A DNA stretch of 64,000 nucleotides from Flavobacteriaceae bacterium PS02293 (lineage in GTDB: Bacteria > Bacteroidota > Bacteroidia > Flavobacteriales > Weeksellaceae), in contig JASCOV010000005.1 in the NCBI GenBank assembly GCA_029960045.1, positions 1-64,000 on the forward strand, given 5' to 3'. The position numbers and the translations under genes are program-made. Positions 54,761 to 63,933 of the stretch are shown one piece after another; position 1 is the first letter of the stretch, and each line of letters starts with the position of its first letter. The notes beneath the pieces are model-generated. The model searched no databases. It worked only from the letters and a program-made list of their open reading frames with translations, and was not told the DNA's origin.

Positions 54761-56074
54761 ATGAGTACAACAACACAATACGTTCCTTATAAAGTTAAGG
54801 ACATCTCCTTAGCAGAATGGGGAAGAAAAGAAATTACTTTGGCGGAAGCTGAGATGCCAGGTTTGATGTCAATCCGTGAAGAATTCGGACCATCTCAACC
54901 ACTTAAAGGTGCAAGAATCGCGGGATGTCTGCATATGACAATCCAGACTGCAGTTCTTATCGAAACTTTGGTAGCTCTAGGTGCTGAAGTAACTTGGTCT
55001 TCTTGTAATATTTTCTCTACTCAGGACCACGCTGCTGCTGCGATTGCTGCTGCGGGAATTCCTGTTTACGCTTGGAAAGGTCTTAACGAAGAAGAATTTG
55101 ACTGGTGTATCGAGCAGACTCTTTTCTTTGGTGAAGACAGAAAACCATTGAATATGATTCTTGATGACGGTGGAGATTTGACCAATATGGTTTTTGACAG
55201 ATACCCGGAATTTACAAAAGATATTAAAGGACTTTCTGAAGAAACTACAACCGGTGTTCACAGATTGTACGAAAGAATGAAAAACGGAACTCTAGTAATG
55301 CCTGCAATCAATGTAAATGATTCTGTTACTAAGTCTAAATTCGATAACAAATACGGTTGTAAAGAATCTGCAGTAGATGCTGTAAGAAGAGCTACAGACC
55401 TTATGTTGGCTGGAAAAAGAGTTGTAGTTTGCGGATACGGAGACGTTGGAAAAGGAACTGCTGCTTCTTTCAGAGGAGCGGGTTCTATTGTAACAGTAAC
55501 TGAAATTGACCCAATCTGTGCGCTACAAGCTGCAATGGACGGTTATGAAGTAAAAAGATTGGATACTGTTGTTGATAACGCTGATATCGTAATCACTACG
55601 ACTGGAAACTTCAACATTGTAAGAAAAGAACATTTCTTAAAATTAAAAGATAAAGCAGTTGTTTGTAACATCGGTCACTTCGATAACGAAATCGATATGG
55701 CTTGGTTGAACGAAAACTACGGTCACACAAAATCTGAAGTTAAACCTCAGGTTGACATCTACACTATTGAAGGTAAAGAAGTAATCATTCTTGCTGAAGG
55801 CAGATTGGTAAACCTTGGTTGCGCAACTGGTCACCCAAGTTTTGTAATGTCTAACTCATTCTCTAACCAGACTTTGGCTCAAATCGAACTTTGGACCAAC
55901 TCTGCAGCTTACGGAAACGAAGTTTACATGTTGCCAAAACACTTAGACGAAAAAGTGGCTGAATTACACCTTAAAAAATTAAGCGTTGAGCTGGAAGTTC
56001 TTTCTACTGAACAAGCTGAATATATTGGTGTTGACGTGAAAGGGCCTTTCAAACCGGAATATTACAGATACTAA
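54761..56074 (+). CDS. ahcY: S-adenosylhomocysteinase AhcY
   Basis: This encodes 437 residues, the usual length. Signature segments are [61 protein letters not shown], the NAD-binding [43 protein letters not shown] and the terminal FKPEYYRY. It hydrolyses S-adenosylhomocysteine to adenosine and homocysteine, recycling the product of methylation. It is cytoplasmic and bound to NAD+. The gene stands alone with its own -7 box and terminator. Codon use looks like that of a well-expressed gene. Confidence 0.98.
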   Translation: MSTTTQYVPYKVKDISLAEWGRKEITLAEAEMPGLMSIREEFGPSQPLKGARIAGCLHMTIQTAVLIETLVALGAEVTWSSCNIFSTQDHAAAAIAAAGIPVYAWKGLNEEEFDWCIEQTLFFGEDRKPLNMILDDGGDLTNMVFDRYPEFTKDIKGLSEETTTGVHRLYERMKNGTLVMPAINVNDSVTKSKFDNKYGCKESAVDAVRRATDLMLAGKRVVVCGYGDVGKGTAASFRGAGSIVTVTEIDPICALQAAMDGYEVKRLDTVVDNADIVITTTGNFNIVRKEHFLKLKDKAVVCNIGHFDNEIDMAWLNENYGHTKSEVKPQVDIYTIEGKEVIILAEGRLVNLGCATGHPSFVMSNSFSNQTLAQIELWTNSAAYGNEVYMLPKHLDEKVAELHLKKLSVELEVLSTEQAEYIGVDVKGPFKPEYYRY

Positions 56075-56100
56075 GATTCAATTAATCTTAAACAATATAG

Positions 56101-56128
56101 AAACTCTCCAATTTTGGGGAGTTTTTTA
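56101..56128 (+). terminator. ahcY terminator
   Basis: A 9-bp stem (aaactctcc / ggggagttt, one G-T pair) is followed by a T-run, 27 bp after the stop. A nearly identical stem ends the YiaA/B gene at 61557-61585. Confidence 0.85.
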
Positions 56129-56157
56129 TATTTTTGACAACATAAAAATTAATAAAA

Positions 56158-56966
56158 ATGAAAAACCATTTATTTCTAAGCTTAATTATAAGTTCTGTTT
56201 TCCTTTTCAATTGCAAAAGCAACGATGATAATGATGTCACAGAAGAAACGCCGGACAAAAAATTACTATTAAGCAAAACGACAACCATATATTATGACAA
56301 TCCCAACAATCCTGAAACGACAGTTGGTATTTTATCATACAATGATAATGGACAATTGATAAGTTCAGATTCAGACGGGAGAGCTGCAAGTTTCGAATAT
56401 GACACTAGTGGAAAACCAACAAAAATTAATTATTACAAAACTGATAAAACTTTGGATTACTACAATCTCTATACTTATAATGGAGAGCAACTGATGAATA
56501 TCAAAGCTGTTTACACCAATCCAAATTTCAATAGAACCATATCTTATAATTACGATTCCAATGGCAAATTAACAGGTTCTACAATGTGCCAATCAGCAGA
56601 TTGTACCAATCCTTATATTTCTACATACACTTACAGCGGAGACAATATCTCATCTGAAAGCACTGTTTCAGGCGGAATTACCGGTTACAATTACAAAAGT
56701 GAATACTCGTACGATGATAAGTTGAACCCATTTATAAATATTAATAAGGATATAAAAATTATGATGGGAGGAGCTTATACAATGAGCAAAACAATTATAC
56801 ATCATCAAAAAATTATTATAAAAACAGCGATGGCAACTGGATTCAAAATGGAAATATTACTTACACGATCCAGTATAACGATTCCAACTTGCCTACCAAA
56901 GTAATCGGTAAAGATGCAAACGGAAATAATTATGTGCAATACAATTATGAGTACATAACAAAATAA
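56158..56966 (+). pseudogene. YD-repeat-like lipoprotein gene with a frameshift
   Basis: The first frame encodes 248 residues to a stop at 56904. It has a lipoprotein signal (VFLFNC) and then Asp/Asn/Tyr-rich YD-like repeats (LISSDSDGRAASFEYDTSGKPTKINYYK, TISYNYDSNGKLTGS). After about 56788 the reading becomes implausible (KTIIHHQKIII). Adding one A to the A-run at 56788-56791 restores a coherent continuation (YYKNSDGNWIQNGNITYTIQ, then IGKDANGNNYVQYNYEYITK) ending at TAA 56966. So one base is missing in a homopolymer, a real mutation or a sequencing error. It is flanked by its own terminator at 56991. Function unknown. Confidence 0.85.
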
Positions 56967-56990
56967 ATTTTCTTTTTGACCTATAAATTA

Positions 56991-57016
56991 CTCTTCAATT
57001 TTTTGAAGAGTTTTTT
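56991..57016 (+). terminator. Terminator after the frameshifted lipoprotein gene
   Basis: The stem ctcttcaa / ttgaagag with a four-base loop is followed by six T residues. It lies 25 bp after the restored-frame stop at 56966, which supports that longer gene end. Confidence 0.85.
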
Positions 57017-57155
57017 ATTGCCGATATCTGAAATTCTGAAAACACCTACAAACAAATATTTTTTTTTAAAAACCAGTTAATTATTATTTCAAATTAATAA
57101 AAATAGTCACACAAGTTTTCAATTTTATTATTAATTTCACAAAAAATAATGAATT

Positions 57156-59915
57156 ATGAAAAAAATATCCTCTCTGATTGCCATAGCTTATATGGCAATT
57201 TCCCAAAGTACTATTTCCGCTCAGGAATATGTAAACAAAAAAATAATTGAAAAAAGTGGCAATGTAAGTTTGGTAACTTTTAAAAAAGATTTCAATGTGT
57301 CATCTTTAACTCCTGGCAATTTATTCAGAGATGTTCTTCAATTATCTCCAGACTCTGATCTTAGACTTTCAAATTCCATCAATGATGCAAAAACTAAATT
57401 GTCTGATGAAAGATACCAGCAGTATTACAAAAACATCCTTGTAGAATTTGGAACTTACAATTTACACTATAAAGAAGGTAAATTAACCAGTATGAATGGT
57501 GAAATTTTCCCTGTAAATAATATCAGTACAACTGCTTCTATTACATCAGCACAAGCATTAGACAAAGCAATCAAGTATGTTTCTGCCTCCAAATATATGT
57601 GGGAAGAAGGTTACGTTCACGATGGTTACAAGAAGCCTTCCGGAGAATTAGTTCTATTACCAATTCAGCAACCTGATGAAACTTATCAGACAGTATTAGC
57701 TTATAAATTTGACATTTATGCAGCAGAGCCAATTAGCAGAGCTTATATCTACGTAGATGCAATCAAAGGAAAAGTTATTTTCTCTGATGCTATTATGAAA
57801 CACAGCAATCAAATCAGCAGTAATAATAGTCAGACAATTTTCATTGAAAACAAACAGGATAAAAGAGACGAAAATTTAAAAAACATTACAAAAAAAATAG
57901 CAACAGGAACTGCGGACACTAAATATAGCGGCACAAAAACTATAGAAACAACATTATCCGGAAGTAATTACATTCTTCACGACACAACAAGAGGTGGCGG
58001 CGTAAGAACTTACAATCTAAAGAAGGCAACAACATTCACCAGTCCTGTAGATTTCACAGATGCAGATAATAACTGGACAGCTGCAGAATTTAACAATAGT
58101 TTATATGACAATGCAGCTTTGGACGCACATTGGGGCGTAGAAAAAACCTATGACTATTTTAAAAATGTACATAACAGGAATAGCTATGACAACAAAGGGT
58201 CACTTTTGGTAAGTTATGTACATTATGGTAATGCTATCAACAATGCTTATTGGTCTGGAACATATATGCTTTATGGAGATGGATCTAATACCAGCAGTGG
58301 ATTCAAACCACTTACAGCATTCGATGTTACAGCACACGAATTGGGACATGGCGTTTGCAGCACAACAGCCAATCTTACCTATTCCAGAGAATCCGGAGCT
58401 TTGAATGAAGGCTTTTCTGACATTTGGGGCGCCGTTGTAGAACACGAATACGCACCTGAAAAACAAGCTTATTTAATTGGAGAAGAAATTACAAACTATG
58501 CACCTCAGTATCTCAGATCAATGAGCAATCCGAAATCTGCAGGACAACCAGATACTTACAAGGGAACAAACTGGAAAGCAGCAGCTGTAGCAGAAGGATG
58601 CGTAACACCCAATAGCAATACAAATGATAATTGCGGTGTACATTATAATAGTGGCGTTCTCAATCACTGGTTCTACATTCTTGCAGAAGGAAAAACAGGA
58701 ACAAACGATATTGGAAATTCATATACTGTAACAGGAATTGGAATGACGAAGGCAGCCAAAATTGCTTACAGAGTAGAAACAACCTATTTGACACCAACCT
58801 CTGATTATATAAATACCAGAAACAGCACCATATTAGCAGCTATTGATTTGTATGGTGAAAATAGCTTGGAAGCTATAGCAGTTCAAGATGCTTTCTTTGC
58901 TGTTGGAGTTGGTACCAAATACGTTGCTTCTACAGATACTACGCCACCGTCTATACCTACAAACTTGGCAGCAACCAACACAACAGGAACACAGACCAAA
59001 TTAACCTGGAACGTCTCAACAGACACAAATGGGATTATGGGTTATAAAATATTCAAAGACGGAACAGAAATCGCCTTTTCAGCATCCAACACAGCACAGA
59101 TTACAGGATTATCACCTAATACAAGTTATGCCTTTAAAGTAAAAGCTTATGATAATAATTATAACTCTAGCGAGAGTAATACTGTAAATGTCCTAACACT
59201 TGATCAGCTTATATACTGCACTTCATTAGGCAATAGCACAGCAGACGAAAAAATTGGAAAAGTAGTTTTAGGAACGATTAACAATACCAGCACAGGAACA
59301 TCCGGTTATGAAGATTTCACTTACCTATCAACAGATGTTACAACCGGACAACCTTATACAATTACAATTACCCCATCTTGGACAAGCACAGCTTACCCTG
59401 AAACTTATTCTGTTTACATAGATTATAACAAAGACGGAGACTTCTTAGATTCTGGAGAATTGGTGTGGTCCAAAACAAGCTCAACTACAACACCCGTTTC
59501 TGGAACTTTCACAATACCAAACAATGCTGCAATAACATCTACTACAATGCGGGTTTCTATGAAGTACGCTGATACAACAGCTACAATTCCCGCAACATCT
59601 TGTGAAACATTTGCATACGGGCAGGTAGAAGATTACACGGTTAAAATCATCAGTGGCACATTATCAGCAACAGCTTTTGATTCTTCAAAAAATATTACAA
59701 TCTATCCAAATCCTGTAAAAGATGTCATTAATATCCAATCAAAAACCGCAGGAGAATTAGATTACAAAATCACAGACCCCGCAGGAAGAGTGATCGCGAA
59801 AGGAAAATCAATTGATAAAAAAATCAATATTCAAAATCTGAAAACAGGAAATTACATTTTGGAACTTACGGATAGATCCGGACAAAAATCCACAGAAAAA
59901 ATCATTAAAAAATAA
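57156..59915 (+). CDS. Secreted thermolysin-like M4 metalloprotease with T9SS sorting domain
   Basis: This encodes 919 residues. In order there is a signal peptide (~22 residues, ending ISAQ), an FTP/PepSY-type propeptide (~25-230), and the M4 peptidase domain with the zinc motif HELGH and the Glu in EGFSDIWG. CVTPNSNTNDNCGVHYNSGVLNHWFY carries the late catalytic His. A fibronectin type III domain (DTTPPSIPTNLAATNTTGTQ-like), a GEVED domain (VYIDYNKDGDFLDSGELVW) and a type A sorting domain (ITIYPNPVKDVINI ... KIIKK) follow. It would degrade extracellular protein and is a direct client of PorU/PorV. A terminator lies at 59935. Confidence 0.95.
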   Translation: MKKISSLIAIAYMAISQSTISAQEYVNKKIIEKSGNVSLVTFKKDFNVSSLTPGNLFRDVLQLSPDSDLRLSNSINDAKTKLSDERYQQYYKNILVEFGTYNLHYKEGKLTSMNGEIFPVNNISTTASITSAQALDKAIKYVSASKYMWEEGYVHDGYKKPSGELVLLPIQQPDETYQTVLAYKFDIYAAEPISRAYIYVDAIKGKVIFSDAIMKHSNQISSNNSQTIFIENKQDKRDENLKNITKKIATGTADTKYSGTKTIETTLSGSNYILHDTTRGGGVRTYNLKKATTFTSPVDFTDADNNWTAAEFNNSLYDNAALDAHWGVEKTYDYFKNVHNRNSYDNKGSLLVSYVHYGNAINNAYWSGTYMLYGDGSNTSSGFKPLTAFDVTAHELGHGVCSTTANLTYSRESGALNEGFSDIWGAVVEHEYAPEKQAYLIGEEITNYAPQYLRSMSNPKSAGQPDTYKGTNWKAAAVAEGCVTPNSNTNDNCGVHYNSGVLNHWFYILAEGKTGTNDIGNSYTVTGIGMTKAAKIAYRVETTYLTPTSDYINTRNSTILAAIDLYGENSLEAIAVQDAFFAVGVGTKYVASTDTTPPSIPTNLAATNTTGTQTKLTWNVSTDTNGIMGYKIFKDGTEIAFSASNTAQITGLSPNTSYAFKVKAYDNNYNSSESNTVNVLTLDQLIYCTSLGNSTADEKIGKVVLGTINNTSTGTSGYEDFTYLSTDVTTGQPYTITITPSWTSTAYPETYSVYIDYNKDGDFLDSGELVWSKTSSTTTPVSGTFTIPNNAAITSTTMRVSMKYADTTATIPATSCETFAYGQVEDYTVKIISGTLSATAFDSSKNITIYPNPVKDVINIQSKTAGELDYKITDPAGRVIAKGKSIDKKINIQNLKTGNYILELTDRSGQKSTEKIIKK

Positions 59916-59934
59916 TCTAATTCAATCTTATTAC

Positions 59935-59966
59935 AAAAACCTTCTCAGCTTTGGGAAGGTTTTTCT
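59935..59966 (+). terminator. Terminator of the M4 protease gene
   Basis: A 10-bp stem (aaaaaccttc / gaaggttttt) with a 10-nt loop and T-run lies 20 bp after the stop codon. Confidence 0.85.
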
Positions 59967-59987
59967 ATATTTGGTCAAACCTTAAGT

Positions 59988-60770
59988 ATGGATGAAGTTA
60001 TTGAAGACTTATTAACAGCAATCAATAGCCATGAAAAAGTTAAAAACTCCATTTTGGGTAAAATTTCGGAATGGAAAAATAACCACTATGAAATTTTATC
60101 GCAAATAATAAATGATGTATTATCTGATAAGATTGAGCAAAATACCGACGCATTTTTCACACTCGGGAATTCGGTTTCTTCCATTACTCTTAAAAGATTA
60201 TACAACAAACAGGTAAAACCTTCTGCCTACACTGATCTAAGATTTCATAAAACATTAGACAAATTATGCTTGTTCTTGGGCTATACGGATTTAAACAATT
60301 TCATTTCCGAGACCAAAAAAAAAGATAATCAAAAGACAACCCGGCAAGCGGACAATTCGGAATTGATGAAACAGCTCAAAGAAATTGTTGAAGAACTTTG
60401 CAGAATAGAATTCACTGCGCTTAGGGATCTTCGTGACAAAGAGCTGGTTGAATTTGACAAAGTCCTTATCAAAAATACATCATATATCGAAAGAGCCAGA
60501 GTTTACCGAGAAAACTTGAATAAAATGGGAGCCATTTTCATGGAAGATTCAAGCAATTACGAAGTGTTCAATTATAAGATTATTTCCATCGAAGAAGACA
60601 ATATTGTATTAGAAACAGAAGAATTCTGGAATATAAATTTCAAAACACCAAAAGGAATTTTCCCTTACCACAAGCGGGCTAATCAGATTTATTACTTTAA
60701 ATACCAGGAAGGAAAACTGAAAATTTGGGACAATTACAATCCCGATATAGGAGAAGTGATAGGCATGTAA
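59988..60770 (+). CDS. Unknown cytoplasmic protein with HTH-like N-terminus
   Basis: I do not recognise a named family. The 260 residues have no signal or membrane segment. The N-terminal ~115 residues contain GNSVSSITLKRLYNKQVKPSAYTDLRFHKTLDKLCLFLGYTDLNNFI, a pattern (serine-rich turn, TLKRLY helix, then a second helical pair) that recalls an HTH-like module in Bacteroidota proteins. A Lys-rich linker follows, then a mixed alpha/beta C-terminal domain (ALRDLRDKELVEFDKVLIKNTSYIERARVYRENLNKMG ... YKIISIEEDNIVLETEEFWNINF). A role in DNA binding or signal handling is inference only. Downstream lies structured element copy B. Confidence 0.75.
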   Translation: MDEVIEDLLTAINSHEKVKNSILGKISEWKNNHYEILSQIINDVLSDKIEQNTDAFFTLGNSVSSITLKRLYNKQVKPSAYTDLRFHKTLDKLCLFLGYTDLNNFISETKKKDNQKTTRQADNSELMKQLKEIVEELCRIEFTALRDLRDKELVEFDKVLIKNTSYIERARVYRENLNKMGAIFMEDSSNYEVFNYKIISIEEDNIVLETEEFWNINFKTPKGIFPYHKRANQIYYFKYQEGKLKIWDNYNPDIGEVIGM

Positions 60771-61107
60771 AAATACCGTAACACATCTGGAAATCCAAAA
60801 GCAATTACGGCATTTATTTATGGATTCATTTGTGCTGCACAAAGTTACACCATCCTATTCTTTCAAAAGAATCTTAAGTTGATCTTAAGTTTATCATATT
60901 CAATTTTTTATTTTTAGGAGCTATTTCCCGCTATCCACTTATACGCCTCGCGCCAGCGGTTTCCCAATGCTTGCTGTGGGGTAACCACTACTATCGGGGC
61001 TAATTAGAAATATTGTTCATCAATAGAAACATCCCAAATAAAATTCTATTTTTATAAATTAAGAACAGGTCGAAATAATCCAAATATATTTATCAAAAAA
61101 AAAACGA
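60771..61107. other. Intergenic gap with structured element B
   Basis: The gap before the YiaA/B ATG at 61146 is 375 bp long in total. It holds the structured repeat at 60915-61002 and the -7 box at 61108. No supported open frame or tRNA is visible in the rest. Confidence 0.6.
60915..61002 (-). ncRNA. Structured intergenic element, copy B
   Basis: The plus strand opens TAGGAGCTATTTCCCGCTAT and closes GTAACCACTACTATCGGGGC. Read on the minus strand it begins TAGCCCCGATAG, matching copy A's TAGCCCTGATTG start. It differs from copy C at about ten positions and from copy A much more. It is GC-richer than its surroundings and lies upstream of the YiaA/B gene but in antisense orientation. It may be a structured RNA (Flavo-1-like, unchecked) or a non-autonomous repeat. 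Confidence 0.6.
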
Positions 61108-61115
61108 TATATTTG
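61108..61115 (+). promoter_or_regulatory. -7 element TATATTTG of the YiaA/B gene
   Basis: TATATTTG fits TAnnTTTG and ends 30 nt before ATG 61146. It overlaps the in-frame TTG at 61113, so that TTG is unlikely to be the start. Confidence 0.6.
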
Positions 61116-61145
61116 ATTAAAATTAATAACAAAAAACATAAATTA

Positions 61146-61538
61146 ATGGCAAAACAAAAAGTATCAAACGCTTTCGTAGCGGCATCTTGGGTAGCTCTTG
61201 GAGCAGGAATGATCGGTTTCATCGTAGGACTTGCACGTGCAGAAATGCTCCTGAACGAAAAAGGATATTACTTCACCATCCTACTCTACGGATTGTTCGC
61301 TGTCGTATCTCTACAAAAAGCTGTCCGCGACAAAATGGAAAACATCAAAGTAACCGATATCTATTACGGACTTTGTTGGTTCGCCACTTTATCATCCATC
61401 GTCCTTTTGGTCATTGGACTCTGGAACGCCACAATTCTTCCAAGTGAAAAAGGGTTTTATGCCTTTGCATTTTTACTCGCACTTTTCGGAGCTATTGCTG
61501 TTCAAAAAAATACGCGAGACAATATGCTGGAAGATTAA
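61146..61538 (+). CDS. YiaA/YiaB-family inner-membrane protein
   Basis: From ATG 61146 (MAKQKVSNAF) the protein has 130 residues in two similar halves. Each half is a pair of membrane helices with a charged loop (GLARAEMLLNEKGYYFTILLYGLFAVVSLQKAVRD and GLWNATILPSEKGFYAFAFLLALFGAIAVQKNTRD). This internal duplication is the YiaAB two-helix pattern. Function is unknown in the family. It is a single gene, flanked by structured elements B and C, with its own -7 box and terminator. Confidence 0.88.
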   Translation: MAKQKVSNAFVAASWVALGAGMIGFIVGLARAEMLLNEKGYYFTILLYGLFAVVSLQKAVRDKMENIKVTDIYYGLCWFATLSSIVLLVIGLWNATILPSEKGFYAFAFLLALFGAIAVQKNTRDNMLED

Positions 61539-61556
61539 AATCATATTATTCAACAA

Positions 61557-61585
61557 AAACTCTCCAATTTTTGGGGAGTTTTTTA
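61557..61585 (+). terminator. Terminator of the YiaA/B gene
   Basis: The stem aaactctcc / ggggagttt with a loop of five or six T and A residues is followed by a T-run, 18 bp after the stop. The stem is the same as that after ahcY. Confidence 0.85.
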
Positions 61586-61586
61586 T

Positions 61587-61675
61587 TAGGAGCTATTTCC
61601 CGCTATCCGCTCATACTCCTCGCGCCAAAGCTTTTTCCAACGCTTGCTGTGGGGTAACCGCTACTATCGGGGCTA
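61587..61675 (-). ncRNA. Structured intergenic element, copy C
   Basis: It opens TAGGAGCTATTTCCCGCTAT and closes with ACTATCGGGGCTA on the plus strand, closely matching copy B over its whole length. It lies between the YiaA/B terminator and the 3' end of the short FUSC gene, in the FUSC gene's own orientation. In that orientation it would be in the 3' untranslated region of the FUSC message. Confidence 0.6.
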
Positions 61676-61692
61676 TGGTTTTGTATCTTTTA

Positions 61693-62208
61693 TCAATGTT
61701 TCAGAAAAGTTTGACCATAAGTCTTAAACTTAGAAAAAACAAAAGTGATAATCAACGCTACAAAACATCCGATACAAACACAAATCACACGCTCAATCGG
61801 AATCAGCCAATCGTGCGCCTGATTTTCCTCAATCAAAACAATGACCATCGCAGCCAAAGCTGAACGAAGTGTATTATCAAGCTTCAAAGAAATACCGACT
61901 AAAATCGTCAAAGCCACTCCAAAACAAATCAACAAAATATTCGGAATCGGGATTAGAAATAAAACCATTCCAATAGAAGCTCCTAAAAGATTGGATTTGA
62001 TTCTGTCATAAGCCAATTTGTTACTATTATCCGGAGAGAAAACAATTACCACAGAAATCAACGCCCAATAAACAGGATATTGTGGAAGAAAAATGTAAAA
62101 AGAATAACAGATTGCTGCACCAATTACACATTTGACCAAGTAAATCCATTCCGAGACAGAAACTCTTAACCTTAGAAATTTTGAAAACTGTTGTATAAAA
62201 TTCGACAT
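61693..62208 (-). CDS. Short FUSC-family membrane protein
   Basis: From ATG 62208 the protein has 171 residues (a TTG directly precedes it). Four to six hydrophobic segments fill residues ~22-160. The signature is YPVYWALISVVIVFSPDNSNKLAYDRIKSNLLGASIGMVLFLIPI, then LDNTLRSALAAMVIVLIEE and ERVICVCIGCFVALIITFVFSKF, matching a single FUSC membrane block without the cytoplasmic domain. It resembles half of the 751-residue protein at 32930-35185. Substrate unknown. It is divergent from pepD with ~140 bp between them. Confidence 0.82.
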   Translation of the reverse strand: MSNFIQQFSKFLRLRVSVSEWIYLVKCVIGAAICYSFYIFLPQYPVYWALISVVIVFSPDNSNKLAYDRIKSNLLGASIGMVLFLIPIPNILLICFGVALTILVGISLKLDNTLRSALAAMVIVLIEENQAHDWLIPIERVICVCIGCFVALIITFVFSKFKTYGQTFLKH

Positions 62209-62347
62209 CAATATTTTGCTAGAATTGAAGCCTCAAAATTATAAAACATAAAATTATTCAAAGATTCTGGAAACATTATTTATGTCATAAAGATTTCATT
62301 TTCCTTTACATAATTAGTAAATTGCCAATTCAAAAATTTCAAAAAAA

Positions 62348-63790
62348 ATGGAATATTCCCAACTGGAACCAAAAGTAATCTGGAAAAACTTCGAAGCACT
62401 TAATTCTGTTCCAAGGCCTTCAAAAAAAGAAGAAAAAGTTATAAAATTTATAAAAGAATTCGGAGAAAATCTGGGTTTACCTACAACTGTAGATGAGGTT
62501 GGAAATGTCATCATCACAAAACCTGCAACCGCCGGAATGGAAAACAGACAGCCAATTGTGATGCAATCTCATCTCGATATGGTTTGTCAAAAAAACAACG
62601 ATGTAGATTTTGATTTCGAAACTCAGGGAATCCAAATGTTTGTAGATGGCGATTGGGTAAAAGCAAAAGGAACAACTTTAGGTGCAGACAACGGTTTAGG
62701 CGTTGCAACAATAATGTCAATTCTTGAAAGTAACGATATTGCACATCCGGATCTGGAAGCACTTTTCACAATTGACGAAGAAACAGGAATGACTGGTGCT
62801 TTGGCTTTGAAACCTGGACAATTAAAAGGTGAAATCCTTCTAAATCTTGACACAGAAGAAGATGACGAAATCGATATCGGTTGTGCTGGCGGTGTTGACG
62901 TGACAGCTTCTGCAAAATTTGATTTGGAAGAGTCAAAAGGAGAAACTTTCAAAATCGAGATCAAAGGTTTGCAGGGCGGACATTCTGGAATGGACATTAT
63001 AAAAGGACTTGGTAATTCTAACAAATTATTGGGAAGGTTTTTATTTTCCGGATTGGAAGATCAAATTCAATTAATTTCTATCGACGGCGGAAGTTTGAGA
63101 AATGCCATTCCAAGAGAAGCAACTGCTATTATTTCAGTAGAAAATTCAGCTGAGTTTTTGAAAAATGCAGAACAGTTGAAATCTGAGATCTCAGAAGAAT
63201 TTGCTTCATTAGAAAAAGATTTAGTTATCAATATTGAGAAAACTGATTCTCCAGAAAAAGCAATTTCTACTGAGGATTCAAAGAAAATAATTTTCGCAAT
63301 TAATGCAGCTCACAACGGCGTTTTCCGAATGAGTCCTGATGTAGAAGGCTTGGTAGAAGCTTCTAATAACGTTGCACGAGTTGAATTAAAAAATGGGGAA
63401 ATTAAAATCCTAAACTTGACAAGATCATCCGTAGAATCCACAAAATGGGAAGTTGCCAATCAATTAAAATCAGCATTTGAAAGCAATTCTTTGAAAACGG
63501 AATTTGGTGGTTCTTATCCAGGCTGGAAACCAAAACCAGATGCAGAAATAATCCAGGTAATGACAGATCTTTATGAAACCAATTTCGGAGAAAAACCTTT
63601 GGTTGTTGCTTGTCACGCAGGTTTGGAATGCGGAATCATTGGAGCCAATTATCCAAAAATGGAAATGGTAAGTTTCGGTCCAACCATCAAAGGTGCACAT
63701 TCTCCTGATGAAAGAGCTAATATATTATCTGTTCAGAAATTTTGGAAATATACTCAGGAAATCCTAAAGAATATTCCAATCAAGAAATAA
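62348..63790 (+). CDS. pepD: Aminoacyl-histidine dipeptidase PepD (M20 family)
   Basis: This encodes 480 residues. The M20 metal ligands and signatures are present: the His/Asp in VMQSHLDMVCQKN, the bridging Asp in TTLGADNGLGVA, the Glu pair in FTIDEETGMTGA, Asp in LNLDTEEDDEIDIGCAGG and the late HAGLECG and GAHSPDERANI. The dimerisation insert GLQGGHSGMDI is also there. It cleaves X-His dipeptides such as carnosine in the cytoplasm. A terminator follows the gene. The start follows a short A-run leader. Confidence 0.94.
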   Translation: MEYSQLEPKVIWKNFEALNSVPRPSKKEEKVIKFIKEFGENLGLPTTVDEVGNVIITKPATAGMENRQPIVMQSHLDMVCQKNNDVDFDFETQGIQMFVDGDWVKAKGTTLGADNGLGVATIMSILESNDIAHPDLEALFTIDEETGMTGALALKPGQLKGEILLNLDTEEDDEIDIGCAGGVDVTASAKFDLEESKGETFKIEIKGLQGGHSGMDIIKGLGNSNKLLGRFLFSGLEDQIQLISIDGGSLRNAIPREATAIISVENSAEFLKNAEQLKSEISEEFASLEKDLVINIEKTDSPEKAISTEDSKKIIFAINAAHNGVFRMSPDVEGLVEASNNVARVELKNGEIKILNLTRSSVESTKWEVANQLKSAFESNSLKTEFGGSYPGWKPKPDAEIIQVMTDLYETNFGEKPLVVACHAGLECGIIGANYPKMEMVSFGPTIKGAHSPDERANILSVQKFWKYTQEILKNIPIKK

Positions 63791-63802
63791 TCATTCAATC
63801 AG

Positions 63803-63836
63803 AAAAATCCAGTATTTGTTACTGGATTTTTTATTT
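63803..63836 (+). terminator. pepD terminator
   Basis: An 11-bp stem (aaaatccagta / tactggatttt) with a five-base loop is followed by T residues, 13 bp after the stop codon. Confidence 0.85.
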
Positions 63837-63933
63837 TATATAATTTTAATTAAATTATTACTCATTTCGCAGGGGTATAAAACTATTATTGTTAAAAATT
63901 TACTAATTTAGCGTTCTAATTAATATTTAAAAT

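Noticed and set aside
61414..61863. Long open frame on the plus strand across structured element C
   Set aside because: It runs through the YiaA/B 3' end, a terminator and the antisense of the FUSC gene. Its translation has no coherent domain and the real genes explain the sequence.
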